Assembly: GCA_010093685.1 (NCBI GenBank)
Contig: MU006219.1
Span: 763,531 to 827,530, forward strand
Length of the DNA stretch: 64,000 bases
Direction of reading: 5' to 3'
Source: Ophiobolus disseminans
Taxonomy: Eukaryota; Ascomycota; Dothideomycetes; Pleosporales; Phaeosphaeriaceae
The translations under genes were made by a program, and so were the position numbers. Shown one piece after another: positions 22,563 through 33,809 of the stretch. Numbering within the stretch: position 1 is the stretch's first letter; each line of letters begins with the position of its first letter. The notes below the pieces were generated by a model that had not been told where the DNA came from, ran no database searches, and saw nothing but the letters and a program-made list of their open reading frames with translations.

Positions 22563-23367
22563 TGTGAAAGTCTGATCCTACTTAGGTAGACAGGGAGTTC
22601 GAATGTTGACTGGTGTGGCTAAGACTCTTTGATGTTCAGAGTGTCAAGACATACCGCTGAGGTAGTGGCTGTATTAACAACATTGTGGCGAGCTTGGAGG
22701 ATGTGAGAGTGACTCTTCAACGATGACGACGAAAATTATCGGCAGCGCTAGCCACTGCACCAGCCACAAATATTGAGTCACAGTAAGGACAGGCGAGAAG
22801 AAACTCCACAAGATGTTTTTCTAACGTATCGCACAAGTCGTCGCTATTAAAGCGAAGGACGGATGACTGCAGACTTCGGGAGTCATACCTCGTGTTGTTG
22901 TTCGCTGCGCGCTCTTGGGTGCACGGTGCCCGACCGTAATAAGCTCTCCGCTAACGCACGTGCTTAACACGCAATGGCCGCATCCTGGACTCGGATCGAC
23001 ACGCCCACGCGTCCCGAAAGCGCCCGTCATTTTATTTCGTCCTCACCGTGAACATGTCCTTCACTGGCACGTTGACTCAGCATGGCCAGCTTGCCTGCTC
23101 GCGCGACTGTTATGTCTTTGATACGCTTTTCACCCACAATCTGCTCTTCCCAACGTGACGGCACATTTCGGTGCTTATGCTTGCTGCAGCCAGCCGCAGA
23201 TATAGTCGGCACCTATCCCGTGACAGACCCACTGGCGCCAACCTTAAACCTGGTCCTGGAGCCCTACCTACGATAGTTAACCCTCTTCTCTGCCCCTGTG
23301 GGCACCTATAATCTATCTGACACTGCGTGTCTGATCGTCCTGTCGCACTGCGACACCCACCCGCGCA
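22563..23367. promoter_or_regulatory. divergent promoter region, F-box gene / G-alpha-like gene
   Basis: 805 bp between the two starts. It contains one CACGTG E-box palindrome at 22957-22962. I see no other element I can name. Confidence 0.35.
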
Positions 23368-25225
23368 ATGGCGGACCCGCACACTGACGAGAAGGGGGTG
23401 TACGCGATTCTCGGTGCTATCGCGACTAACAGGGACCGGTTGCGACACGGGATCAACACGCTGCGACAAATACACAACCACTGGAAAGGCAACAACGCAA
23501 CGTCCATCAACCTAATCGCACAGCTAACATCACTCAAATCGAACCTTGGTCAAATGCAAGACTGGCTGGATCATGCCATGGCCGACATGCACCCTCAGCT
23601 GCTTTCCGACTTGAACTTTTTGATGACCTCGTGTGGACTACTTACGCAGCATCTGGACGCTTTGGTTGACCGCCTACAACAGCCCAATGACGACGCGTAC
23701 GACTATGCAGCCAGGCTGAAGTACGCGGTTGGTAGTAGATCAATGGAGCGCCTGCGAGAGGTTGCATGTGCACAGACAGAAGCAGTGGCTTTACTCTTCG
23801 CTGCATGTCAATGGTAAGTGTCGGTTCCCTATCACGGTTCATTAGATACTAATTGCTGCCAGTCATGCGACAGCACAGCGCAAGATACTACTCCACAAAT
23901 CGCGCCAAATTCGTTCTCGTGACGCTAAATCGCTCAAGATGTTGACCCGTTCCTCGAAAGTGAATGGCGCATGTATCAAAGCTCTCAGCCAGGCTTCAGG
24001 AGTGATCCAATGGCTCAAGTACCTAGTATACTTCAGACTTTTGCGGAGAGAGCCGGAGCATGTACCTAATGAGGAGGATTACGATATTGCTGCTGCCGCT
24101 ATGCGCTCGGATGCTATTGATCGCGCACTACAAGACGACGCCAACACTCTTCGCCGCGAAATCAAGTTAGTCATGGCCGGCAGCCCTCTGAGCGGAAAGG
24201 AGCTTGTTGTGCACCAAATGAAGGCTCTATATGCTGGAGAATTCTACACTGTCGAAGAACGCAAGGCCCTGCGATCTGACGTGCGCTCGAGAGTCCGCGT
24301 TCTCGTTCACGCTATGATACATCTTCTGAAGGACACCGGCATCACTCTGCCTAATCATCTGAACGAACAATTTGCGGTCCTACTTAACGAGGTCGAAACC
24401 GTCGATACGCAAAGCATTACTCCAGCAGGTCTGCATGCTGTAGAGGAGATATGGGCATGCTCTCAATTTGCCACACTCTATACGCAAAACTTCGAAATCG
24501 TTTTTCCACCCTGCGCGCCATATTTTGTGCAGGAGATCAGACGGATAGCCAACGCTGACTACATTCCCTCTGAGGCGGACATTGCACGACTTGTTCTGCG
24601 GCCCGGAAACGCCAAGGAAGTGCGCTTCAAATGGGACGAGCTGGATATTCACCTCTTCAACTTATACGGATATCGGTCCTTTAACTTCAACAAACGCTGG
24701 TTCCATCAGTTCGAAGGCGCAACAGCACTGGTGTACACAGTCGATATTTCAGAATACGACTGCCCATACTATGGCCAGCTCCCCGACTCGCACCTAATCT
24801 CTGAGATCATGTCTTTTGAGTCTTGGGCAACGCATAGATCGTTTGCAGGCTCCTCCGTCATTCTACTTCTGAACAATTTCGGTCGGTTCCGTAGTAAGCT
24901 CAAACACACTCCACTGGAAAAGTTTTTCGAAGACTACGTGGCGGACGCCAACGACCCGGAGACATCCGCACGTCAGTATGTCTTGGACCGCTTCAAGAAT
25001 GTCAATCGGCATGGTCTCTCAATATACTCGTTCTGGGTGGACCTCGAGCTCGGCGACAACTCACAACTGTATGGCGCGATCAAGAGGACCATACAGCACA
25101 TCCAGCAGCGCAAAGCGAAAGAGAAGGCTTGGGATCTAAACTCTCAGGTCACAGATTCCGACCGCCGGTCAGTCACGAGGTCAGCGGGTCGCCTCATACC
25201 AAGCGAGGAGGGCCGAGACCGATAG
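23368..25225 (+). CDS. degenerate G-protein alpha-subunit-like protein with long N-terminal domain, 602 aa
   Basis: Two exons, 23368-23813 and 23863-25225, joined by a 49-nt intron (GTAAGT...TACTAAT...GCCAG). Residues about 1-190 form a helical domain resembling the N-terminal domains of fungal STAND-type proteins (weak, by pattern only). Residues about 250-560 follow the G-alpha fold in order: LVMAGSPLSGKELVVHQMK in place of the GAGESGKST P-loop; DIARLVLRPGN at switch I; LFNLYGYRS in place of FDVGGQRS at switch II; the conserved RWFHQFEGATALVYTVDISEYD stretch; and LLNNFGRF in place of FLNKxDLF. The Mg-coordinating Ser/Thr, the switch I Arg and Thr, the catalytic Gln and the NKxD Lys and Asp are all changed. 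The C-terminus is a charged extension, and no N-terminal MGxxx myristoylation motif exists. GTP binding and hydrolysis are therefore doubtful (inference). Confidence 0.8.
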
Positions 25226-26244
25226 CTCGGTACTGGTAAGTCCTATGCAAAACGATGGGACACACGACCTTATAATATTGGTGGATGGTAAAAAGGCTGA
25301 CACCAACGGCTTTTTCGGAAGGCGTCCAAGGTTACTTTGCGGCGTTGGGGACGGATAGATACCATGGGTTTACTGCTTTCTTGTGCATTACAGTTTCCTT
25401 TTTGCGACAACACAATGTCTAAGTACTTAGCTGCTTGGATGCTGATAGCCACATCTACATATGTCGGGTATATTGGCACCACTAATTCCACGACTCTTCT
25501 GCTATGAACGACAATGCCTTGGAGACGCTCCTCATACAGTTGACACCTGAACAACATGCACGGAGGACGCCATCATCCTGCTAAAGTATTTACTATGATT
25601 TCCCTGTCAGCTTCGTCACATTTCCACGCATAAAAGTTCAAGTTCTTGTGGCTGATTCGCCAAGCCCATCCCGGAACACTTCTTCCTCTCAGCGTCTCTT
25701 TTTCCGCACCCTCTCAGCCATTCCCGAATACATCCAGCGTTTCATCACCAGTGCAGTCCCCACGTCTCGTGCTCCCTACGCCACAAGCTTTGGCCAGACC
25801 CGCGTAAATTTTCTTCGAATTACCTGCACGACTATCCGTACTAGACCTGCAGACTGCATATCAGGCCTTTCACATCTAGGCACACTTGTTAGTACCTCCG
25901 ACTATCCGCACGCGAGCTGGAATCTCTGGGGCAGTCGTGGGGACCCCGCAACCCGGAAAAGAACTACCAGAGACATGGGTCCACCGTTGCAGATCTCCCG
26001 TCGCACGGATACGATGGAGGTACAAAGTAGGACATACTGCAGTAATATAGTTGGTGTCTGCGTTGCTTCTTCGGTGGTCTTTAATCGTGCATCGCGCTGT
26101 ACGCCATCCTGTCTCTTTGACAAGCCCAAGCACACAAACACATCGTGTGCCAACCAAAAGTTGACAGGCTGTAAGCTTTACACTCACACCGCGTTCCGGA
26201 CCGCTGGCTTCCATTGACGAGCCCAATACGAGGCGCCCATCACC
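25226..26244. promoter_or_regulatory. intergenic region upstream of the MFS pump
   Basis: 1.0 kb between same-strand genes. The long plus-strand frame from 25648 starts with GTG, lacks motifs and probably overlaps the promoter and leader of the transporter. No specific element recognised. Confidence 0.4.
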
Positions 26245-28131
26245 ATGGAGAAGTCTGATCCTTACTCGGAGCGCATTCAGGCAGTATCGGCATCCTCGCC
26301 AGCCATAAGCGATGCAGAGAAGCAGCACGACGACGATGTCGTTGGCGCCCATCTCGAGCTCGACGAGAGCTCCTTACCACCAGGCTACTTCACCTCGAAG
26401 TTCTTCATTGGCTCCATGGCTGGCATCGGACTTGGGTTGATGGCAGGTGTTGCTGCATTTGGATACGCTGCTCCAATTCTAGGCATAATCAACGCAGATA
26501 TTGGACCTGTAGGTACAGCCGATCATCTACATCCCATGATGTGACTAACACACACCAGGACCCAAACATCGTCTGGGTCGCACTCAGCTACACCCTTACC
26601 AGCGCCGTCACGCTCACCATCATCGGCCGCGTATCCGACATCTTCGGCCGCCGCTGGGTCTTCGTCGGGGGCGCTGGCCTCGGTGTCATTGGTGCAATCA
26701 TCTGCGCCGTCGCCCAAAACGTAACCACACTTATCGTCGGCACCACAATCATGGGCATAGCAGCCGCGACGCAACTCTCGTACTTCTACGTCATGGGCGA
26801 GCTCGTCCCCATGAAATATCGACTCGCCGGCAATGCTTTCTGCTACCTGTTCTGCATCCCTGGCTCTGGAATAGCGCCCGTCATATCAACTTCGTTCATT
26901 CAGTACCACCCCAACGTCGGATGGCGCGGATGCTACTACGTGCTCATTGGTATTCAGCTATCGTCCTTCCTTTGCTGGTTCTTCTTCTACCACCCCCCGA
27001 CTTTTTCGATGAAGCACGGCCAAAATGCTAGTGTCTTCCAATATGTCAAAAATTTCGACTACGCCGGGACGGCGCTTTATACCGGCGGTCTGCTTGTCTT
27101 CATGATGGGCCTCAACTGGGGTGGCAGCGTGTACGCGTGGTCCTCGGCATACGTTATCGCGACCATTGTCACTGGATTGTGCGCCTTAGTCGCATTCGTC
27201 TTGTACGAGTGCTATATGGATCTCAAGGAGCCATTGGTGCCTATGAATATCTTTAGTAACTATTCGTGGAACGCTTCGGTCATCTTGACGGGACTGGGTG
27301 CGAGCGTGTACTATGCGTTTGCGATTGTCTGGCCATCGATGGTTGCGGTGTTGTACGGCGACGGTGGGCCGATGGCATCCGCCTGGCTATCTTCACTAGT
27401 GGGCCTTGTTATCACTCTAGGACAGATTGTGGGTGGATTCAGTGGAAAGAAGATCGGGTACCTGAAGTGGCAGTGCGTGGTTGGCATCACGCTTGGTGCC
27501 ATTTGCTTCGGTAGCATGGCTTCGTGTGGTGTTGGAACGAAGACGCGGGCCGCGACTCTCCTATCCTTTGGCGTTTTCTTCATTGGATGGACAGAGGGAG
27601 CTGCTATTACAATTGGTAAGTACACAGACGTGAAGCTTGGATGATGCAAACCCTAACTCTCGATTTACAGTCACGCTCGCAGCAAAAGATCAACACGCAC
27701 TCGGCACCGCAAGTGGCGTAGCCGGCTCTATCCGCTTCTTGATCTCCTCTATCGCGGCAACGGTCTATACCGTGATCCTTTCCAATCGACTCACCACCAC
27801 AATCAGCACGCAAGTCCCGCCAGCCTTGCTCGCAGCCGGCCTGCCCGTCTCCTCAATACCCTCATTCATTGCCGCATTCGCGCTCGGCCCTACAGGATTT
27901 GCAGCCATTCCTGGTGTTACTCCTGAAATCATGGCCGCAGGCACAGGTGCTTACAAGCAAGCGAACGCAGACGCGTATCGCACGGTGTTCCTGAGCAACA
28001 TTGCGTTCTCAGGCGTGGCGATTATTTGCAGTCTTTTGTTGCCGAATGTAGATCACCTATTGACTGGGCAGGTTGCGACAACGCTGCATCAGGGGAGGGA
28101 TGAAGGACACATGGCTGGAGAGAAGGAGTGA
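26245..28131 (+). CDS. MFS transporter of the Tri12/siderophore-pump family, 593 aa
   Basis: Plasma-membrane proton-coupled exporter/importer; the family includes trichothecene efflux pumps and siderophore-iron transporters. Exons are 26245-26508, 26559-27615 and 27671-28131 with canonical introns of 50 and 55 nt. An acidic, Ser-rich cytoplasmic N-terminus (about 45 residues) precedes roughly 14 hydrophobic segments. MFS signatures are visible: GRVSDIFGRRWVF after the second or third helix (the loop 2-3 motif), WRGCYYVLIG, and YDYAG/FDYAGTALYTGGLLVFMMGLNWGG typical of the Tri12 group. The substrate cannot be told from sequence. No biosynthetic genes flank it, and the neighbouring G-alpha-like gene is not an obvious partner. 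Length is normal and no break is seen. Confidence 0.85.
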
Positions 28132-29020
28132 GTTTGCCTGATGCAGGTGGTAACACCTAGACTGTTGCCTTTTCGTACTATGTAACTACAAAGACTTTCA
28201 AGGACTGCCGAGAAGCTGTCTTCTATCTCGTGCGATCTCTCAAGAGTCAATATCTAGTGTGTGAAGATGATGATAACATCAGCTGCGTTACTCGCTCAAA
28301 TGGAGATCAACACGTGTTGTGCTTGTACATCTCATCCTCATTCTCACCTTACGAGTTTCTTCTACAAGATACATGTATCTGCGGTAGCAGTAAGCAGCGA
28401 CTTGTGGAGAAAGGATGGCTACGGTCACGTGCCCTCGCTGTACGGCCTTGGCCATGACTTCTGGCTTGAGGCCTTGATAGTCAATCCAGACAGAGAACCG
28501 CAGAGAAAATACTGATTGTTTCTCAGCATATGTGGGCGAATATTTAGTTTCATGGCACGCGCAACATAACCATCACAATCTCAGCAGATGTCAAACTGCA
28601 TATCATTCCAAGTCATCAATTCATCTCTCCACCCTAGTAGTCTTGATAATAAAAAGCAGTACCAACAAAGACAAATTCCCCACGTCCAGTCCACACGACG
28701 TGAGTATATAATTTGTCCAAAGCCCTCCAACAGACATAACTATATCTCGAGATATGAGTCGCCCTGCGCACACCTTGCGCACACCTTCACCCTCCCTCTT
28801 CCACCGCCTGCATATCCGTCTAAGCCGTAAAAAAAGGATATCTGTCAAGATATGTGACTCCGCATTCGCCTGGGAATGTTTGTGTGTGAGAGATGCAAGG
28901 GCCCTGCCCAAACAGCCAGCCCAGAAAAAGGAAAGCGGGAAATAAAGATAAATGTCCAGTATAAAAAGGTTTCGCCATCAACGCCGTGTGTCCATGCCGT
29001 GTAAACCCGTAAAATGCAAA
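28132..29020. other. convergent intergenic region
   Basis: 889 bp between the 3' ends of the MFS and CDC24 genes. It must hold both transcript ends; nothing else is recognised. Confidence 0.5.
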
Positions 29021-32000
29021 TCATCGTTGGCAGAAAAGTTCAATCTCGCCGAGCTGGCCACCGCCAGGGTTCATGTCTCGTTGCTGCTCTTTCCAGTTCT
29101 CGAATGCTTCTTGGACGTCATCGTCACACTGTATGCTAACGTATGTGTTGTCACTGTCCAAATACTTCAGCTTCACCTGACCAGAGCCTAGCGAAACTGA
29201 GGTCGAGCGCTGAAGTTTCGCATCGATACGATCCTTGAGCGACTGGAAGCTAATATTGGTGCTGACAACTAGCACCATCGTGCTTCCGGCGGACGGACAA
29301 TGCACTTTAACCTTCAGCTGTGTTGGAATACTCGATTCCTGTTGTGGTAGAGGCGGTGACATATTCCGCGACTCCATCGATGCGGGGGTTAGTGTACCCT
29401 GACTTCGCTCAAAGGATGACGCAGGTGTCATAGTGCGAGATAGTGGCGGTGCGTAACTTGGATCTCGTCGCATAGATCCGGTATGGTATTCAGCATTAGC
29501 TAACTCGGCAGCAGTGCGTTGTTGGATAAGACGATCTCGTTGGATTGCTGGTGACTGCGTAGCAGCCCGAGGAGGCGGAAGATTGGCAGGTGAGTTGTTC
29601 TGGCTGCGAGTAACGATCGCCGCGTTGTACGCAAAATGTGTTGGGAAAGGTGGAACTTCGGGGACGGGAGGCTGCTGCCCGTTTGCCCTTCTGTTCGGAC
29701 CCAGGTTCGAGTTGATATCGGGGCTACTAGCCGCTCTTAATCGGCCGTTGGATGACATGGCATTCGGTGGTAGAGACGGTCGTTGACTGCGTGCCTGTGA
29801 GTACTGAGCTGTTCCATCTCGAGACATGTGGTTTCGAGTCTGTGCTGGAGCAGTGTAGCGATTGTTCTCCTCGTGTGAGTAGCCGTTGGGTGGCTGCTGG
29901 CGAGGGAAGGGGAAGGTCCCGGCAGAGGACGAACTCGTCCGCGCATTGGAGTAGGATGACATTGGCGTTTCGGCGATTGGTGAGAAGTGGGATTCTTGGT
30001 TACCAGCAGCTTGAAGTTGCTGAGTGCGCAAGGTTAGTGGTGGCTGGGCGGAATTGTTGATAGGAAAACGGGTAGGTGGTACCCTTTCTGCCTCCATTGG
30101 AGGCGCGCTCTCGCCTGTGGTCGATCGAGACCGCATAGACGCACTCGAGCTGTTGTGTACATTTCTGTAGCTATTACTTGAATAGCCTGGAGTGACCGTG
30201 TCAATGTCATCCTCGACGTCGTCATCGTCGTCTTCTCGGTAAGGATTTTCCAGGACCTGATCGCGCATATATGCGAATTGGGTGTCGGAGGGCTTGGAAG
30301 CCGTTGTGCTTGCGCTTGACCGTGCGTGGTCTTTCCAAACACGGCGCTGCATGTCGACCTGCGTGGCCCACTTCTTCATCTCTGCCTCGGTCGCAAAGCG
30401 AATGATAAAGTTTTCGATACCTGGGTCACCTTTCCAGAAGATTTGACATGTATACGAGCCTGCAAGTGTCAGACTACGGGAAGTGGGCTGTTTGTGAGCA
30501 GGCTTACCTGGTTTTTGTAAAGATATTGTTTCGGTTACGTTCTGCATGAAAATGCGGCCCTTCAGCTGCAACTTTGGCTTTCCGTCTTTGGTCACTAGGG
30601 TCCGAGTGGACATTTTGTTCTTGGGTTTGTTGACGTTGATCTCTTTGCAGCAGAGGAGAATCATCTCGAAGAGGTAGATCTTGTACTCGCGCTCTTCGTT
30701 CTTCGAGGTCATGCTTTCGCCCTTGAGGACAGTGTACTGCCCGTAGAGGAGCAGTTCGCCAAAGCCTTCAATCCGATGGCCCTTCCAGTCCTCGACGAGC
30801 GTCTTGAGCTCCTCGACAGCCTCACCACGCTCCTCGCGGGCAATGGCGTCGTTGGTGCCTGCAAGCACAGAGGAGGCCGCTTCGATGCCTTTGGAGATGT
30901 CCTCTCGTCGCCCCTCGTCCAGGTCGCCCTTGTCTCGCAGTTGCTGGTGATAAATTAGCACTCTATCTGGCACAGGCTCGTGTATGGTCATACCGAAAGC
31001 AGGAGCGGGTATTTGGTCAGTCGCTGAAACGGCTTGAGGAGGAAGGATGTGAGTAATGTGGGGGATTCCACCATCTGGCGCATTTCAGCGGATCCACCGG
31101 TTTCCTTGAGCTTGTCGAACTCGCGCATCGCAATCTGCTCGCACTTCTTCTGATTGGCGATATACGGCTCGTAGACCTTGAAGGCGTCCTTGTAGAGCAC
31201 GAACAGATGGCCCCAGTTCTGCTCCTCGGGCGGCTGTGCGTTGGTCTGCTCGACGCGGATGAGGAAGCGGCGCTGGAAGTCGAGGAGGGCATTGAGGTTC
31301 AGGAAGATGTCGTGGACCTGGTCGCCGCTGATGACGCCCTTTTCCTCGACTAGCTTCTTGAACTCCTGGAGTAGCTCGAGGTGCTGGACGTAGGTGCGCT
31401 CCGTCTTGACCATCTCGTCGATGATGTGCTCGCGCTGGGTGCGCTTGACGGTGGAGAGCAGGGCGGGGTCCGAGGACACGGCGGCGCTGATCTTGCCCGC
31501 GGCGACGAGCGAGTCGAGCACGCGATTGACGACATTGGTGACCTTGACGAAGCCCGTGGTGTCGTCGCCGTACAGGTCGCCGAGGATGAAGCAGCTCTCC
31601 TGGGAGATGCCCAGCTCGTTGACGCAGCTCTGGATGAACTTGTACGTGGCCTTCTTCTCGTTCTTCTTCAGGCTCTTCTCGTCGGACATCGAGTCCGGGA
31701 TGCTCAGCAGGATGCGCGGCTCGAGGGCGTTGTACAGCTCCATCAGCGGGTAGCCGCGGCGGAAGGTGCGCCATAGCAGGGTGACGGGGTCGGCGTCGTC
31801 GTCGGCCTTATTCTCCTCCTCGGCCATCCAGCCCGCAAAGCCGGGGATCAGGCGCAGGCGCATCTGCAGGCTCAGGCAGCGCTGGAAGAGCGACGTGTCC
31901 TTGTCGGCGCGCTTGTTGAGGACGTTGTCCGAGGCCTCGACGGGGCCTCCATTCACGGGGGTCGGGGGGTAGCTGGGCGGGGGCTGGCCGCCGAAGAGCG

Positions 32001-32205
32001 TCGACACGCCCGTGGCCTGGGTGCTCTGGGTGTCGCGGGTACTGTTGTGCGAGTAGCTGCTGTACTGGCTCTGGAAGCTCTGGTGGGACATGAGCGCCGG
32101 GGGCCCGCCGCTGCTGGCCATGCGGGCGTGGCTCGACGCCGTCGACTGCTGCGACGACGTGTGGACGCGCTCCAGGCCCGTGTAGAAAGCAATGCCCGTC
32201 GCCAT
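29021..32205 (-). CDS. CDC24: Cdc24-type Rho guanine nucleotide exchange factor, 1028 aa
   Basis: Activator of Cdc42 in polarity establishment, scaffolded by Bem1 at growth sites and hyphal tips. Exons are 30994-32205, 30508-30943 and 29021-30459; introns 30944-30993 and 30460-30507 restore YPLLLS-QLRDKG and SLQKPG-SYTCQIFWKG. Domain order: Ser/Gln-rich N-terminus; Cdc24 calponin-like domain (residues about 105-225, SLFQRCLSLQMRLRLIPGF); DH domain (about 258-440, HIIDEMVKTERTYVQHL through LLKPFQRLTKYPLLLS); PH domain (about 475-620); a long disordered Ser/Pro/Asn/Gln region; and a C-terminal PB1 domain (about 930-1028, TMVLVVSTNISFQSLKDRI ending EIELFCQR). This is the full set of a fungal Cdc24. 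The intron inside the PH region is typical of the window. The gene is divergent from the FWD-1-like gene. Confidence 0.95.
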
Positions 32206-33809
32206 GCTGCCGGCTACTCCTTCATCGCCTTGGAGGTGTCGTGCGAGGGATCAGAGCGCGAGTCCCGGGGCAGGGTCCTGGCTGCTGAGGGGCGAGGCAG
32301 GCGCGGTGGGTGCGGACTCAGAATCGGCTTCAGGCTTCAGGCAACTGGGCTTCGCGGGGTGCAAACGGCGTAGGGCTGCAGGCTCGACGGTGGTGGTGAC
32401 GATGTGGGATGCGAGGTGCGAGAGGCTGCGCGGTGGGCTGGCCTACGTCTCAATAGGGGATGCGGCGTTTCACATTGTCGGCCGGCCTGCACGTGACGCT
32501 GGGCAGCCGGTCGAGGACAAGGACGTCGATTCATGCTGCCCTTTATCCGCCCGCGCAGCCACGCCCCGCCATCTGCTGCACCACCACCACCACCACCACT
32601 AAGCGCGGTCCGACGGGCACGGCGCGTGGCTGCTCCAGTGTTTGCGTGCACCAGAATTGCTTCACCGTCCTCATGATTGTGGCTGCGATCGCCGTGCATT
32701 GCAGCATGCAAGTGCCGGCCATCTCCCCAGCTCATCGCACGGCCCATGCATAGATTCGACTTCAATCTTGACCACGCGGGACGGCAGAGCGCTATCTTGG
32801 GCAACGAACACACCGCCTGTTGCCTCCCAGCGGCGAGATGGTGCAGTCGGGTGCCAATGTACGCGCCAGACCTTGCGTCACGTCCGTCTGCGTGATGTAT
32901 TGGATGTCCGCGGCGAAGAAGCGAGCAGGAGAGGTCATCTGATCAGCGGCGCTTGCAAGAATCATGCTGCGGTATTTGATGCAGTTTGATAGGGATCCAA
33001 ATGCTGCAAATCTTGATCGGGAGTCTGCACCCTGATTTAGTACGGCTGGTTGCCCAACGTGAGCTATTCGTGGCATGTCACTTTATTTTTCTAGTGCGGA
33101 ATACTGAGCCGCCTTGCGCTGGTGCATTGAGAGTCGAGACTACATTCAGGCCCACCGCCTATAACTAGGTGCTGCACCTAGGATATAATGCACTTTGCAG
33201 TTGCAGTGCTATGTTTCAATAAAACTTGAACATTCCCACCATGGTTGAACTATGTGATAGCAGACTTGACGTATAAGCCTTGCACAAATTCTCCTTCAAG
33301 CAACAACTTGGCTGGCCCAAGGTAGGATGAGGAGTGGTTGTCGCTACTGCATGTCTCAAGTCGGTCCTCATGTCGACGGCAGTGACCAGTGGTTCGGTTG
33401 CGGCTAGCGGCAGATGGCAGGTGAAAGGGTCTGGGGTCCATGCGTGATATTTGGTGAATCATGCGTCCGAGCGCCGTCCCTAGGCGGAAACGACGACAAC
33501 ACCTCGAGGCTGGACCAGGTCACGACGACAACAACACCCGTGACGACACCTGTATTCTTGCGCAAACGCCTGCTTCACACTCTCACTCGCCCTTCTACAG
33601 TCCGGGTGATAGTAGCGCGCCGCATGCAAACTGCGACCTGCTATATGCGACACTCCAGCACGTTAGGCAACGTAGAGGGCGAACACCCTACGTCCACAAC
33701 CAAGCACATTTATACACAGCACCCTCGCCGCCGCCGCTAAAGCGCATCACTGCGCACGCCTCTGAGCCTTCACTTCGTTTCCCCATTCAACCACACTCAC
33801 GAAACAATC
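32206..33809. promoter_or_regulatory. 1.6-kb divergent region, CDC24 / FWD-1-like gene
   Basis: Contains leaders and promoters of two divergent regulatory genes and a (CAC)7 microsatellite at 32579-32599. CT-rich and CCTCGCC-type sequence near 33720-33790 is consistent with the 5' leader of the plus-strand gene. No further element named. Confidence 0.4.
32579..32599. repeat. (CAC)7 microsatellite
   Basis: Seven perfect CAC units in the intergenic region upstream of CDC24. Confidence 0.9.

Noticed and set aside
25648..26217. A 189-codon plus-strand frame upstream of the MFS pump
   Set aside because: It begins with GTG, has the composition of leader sequence and no domain; better explained as promoter/5' UTR.
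31085..31774. A 229-codon Arg/Pro/Ala-rich minus-strand frame
   Set aside because: It is an alternate frame of the GC-rich DH/calponin-encoding exon of CDC24.
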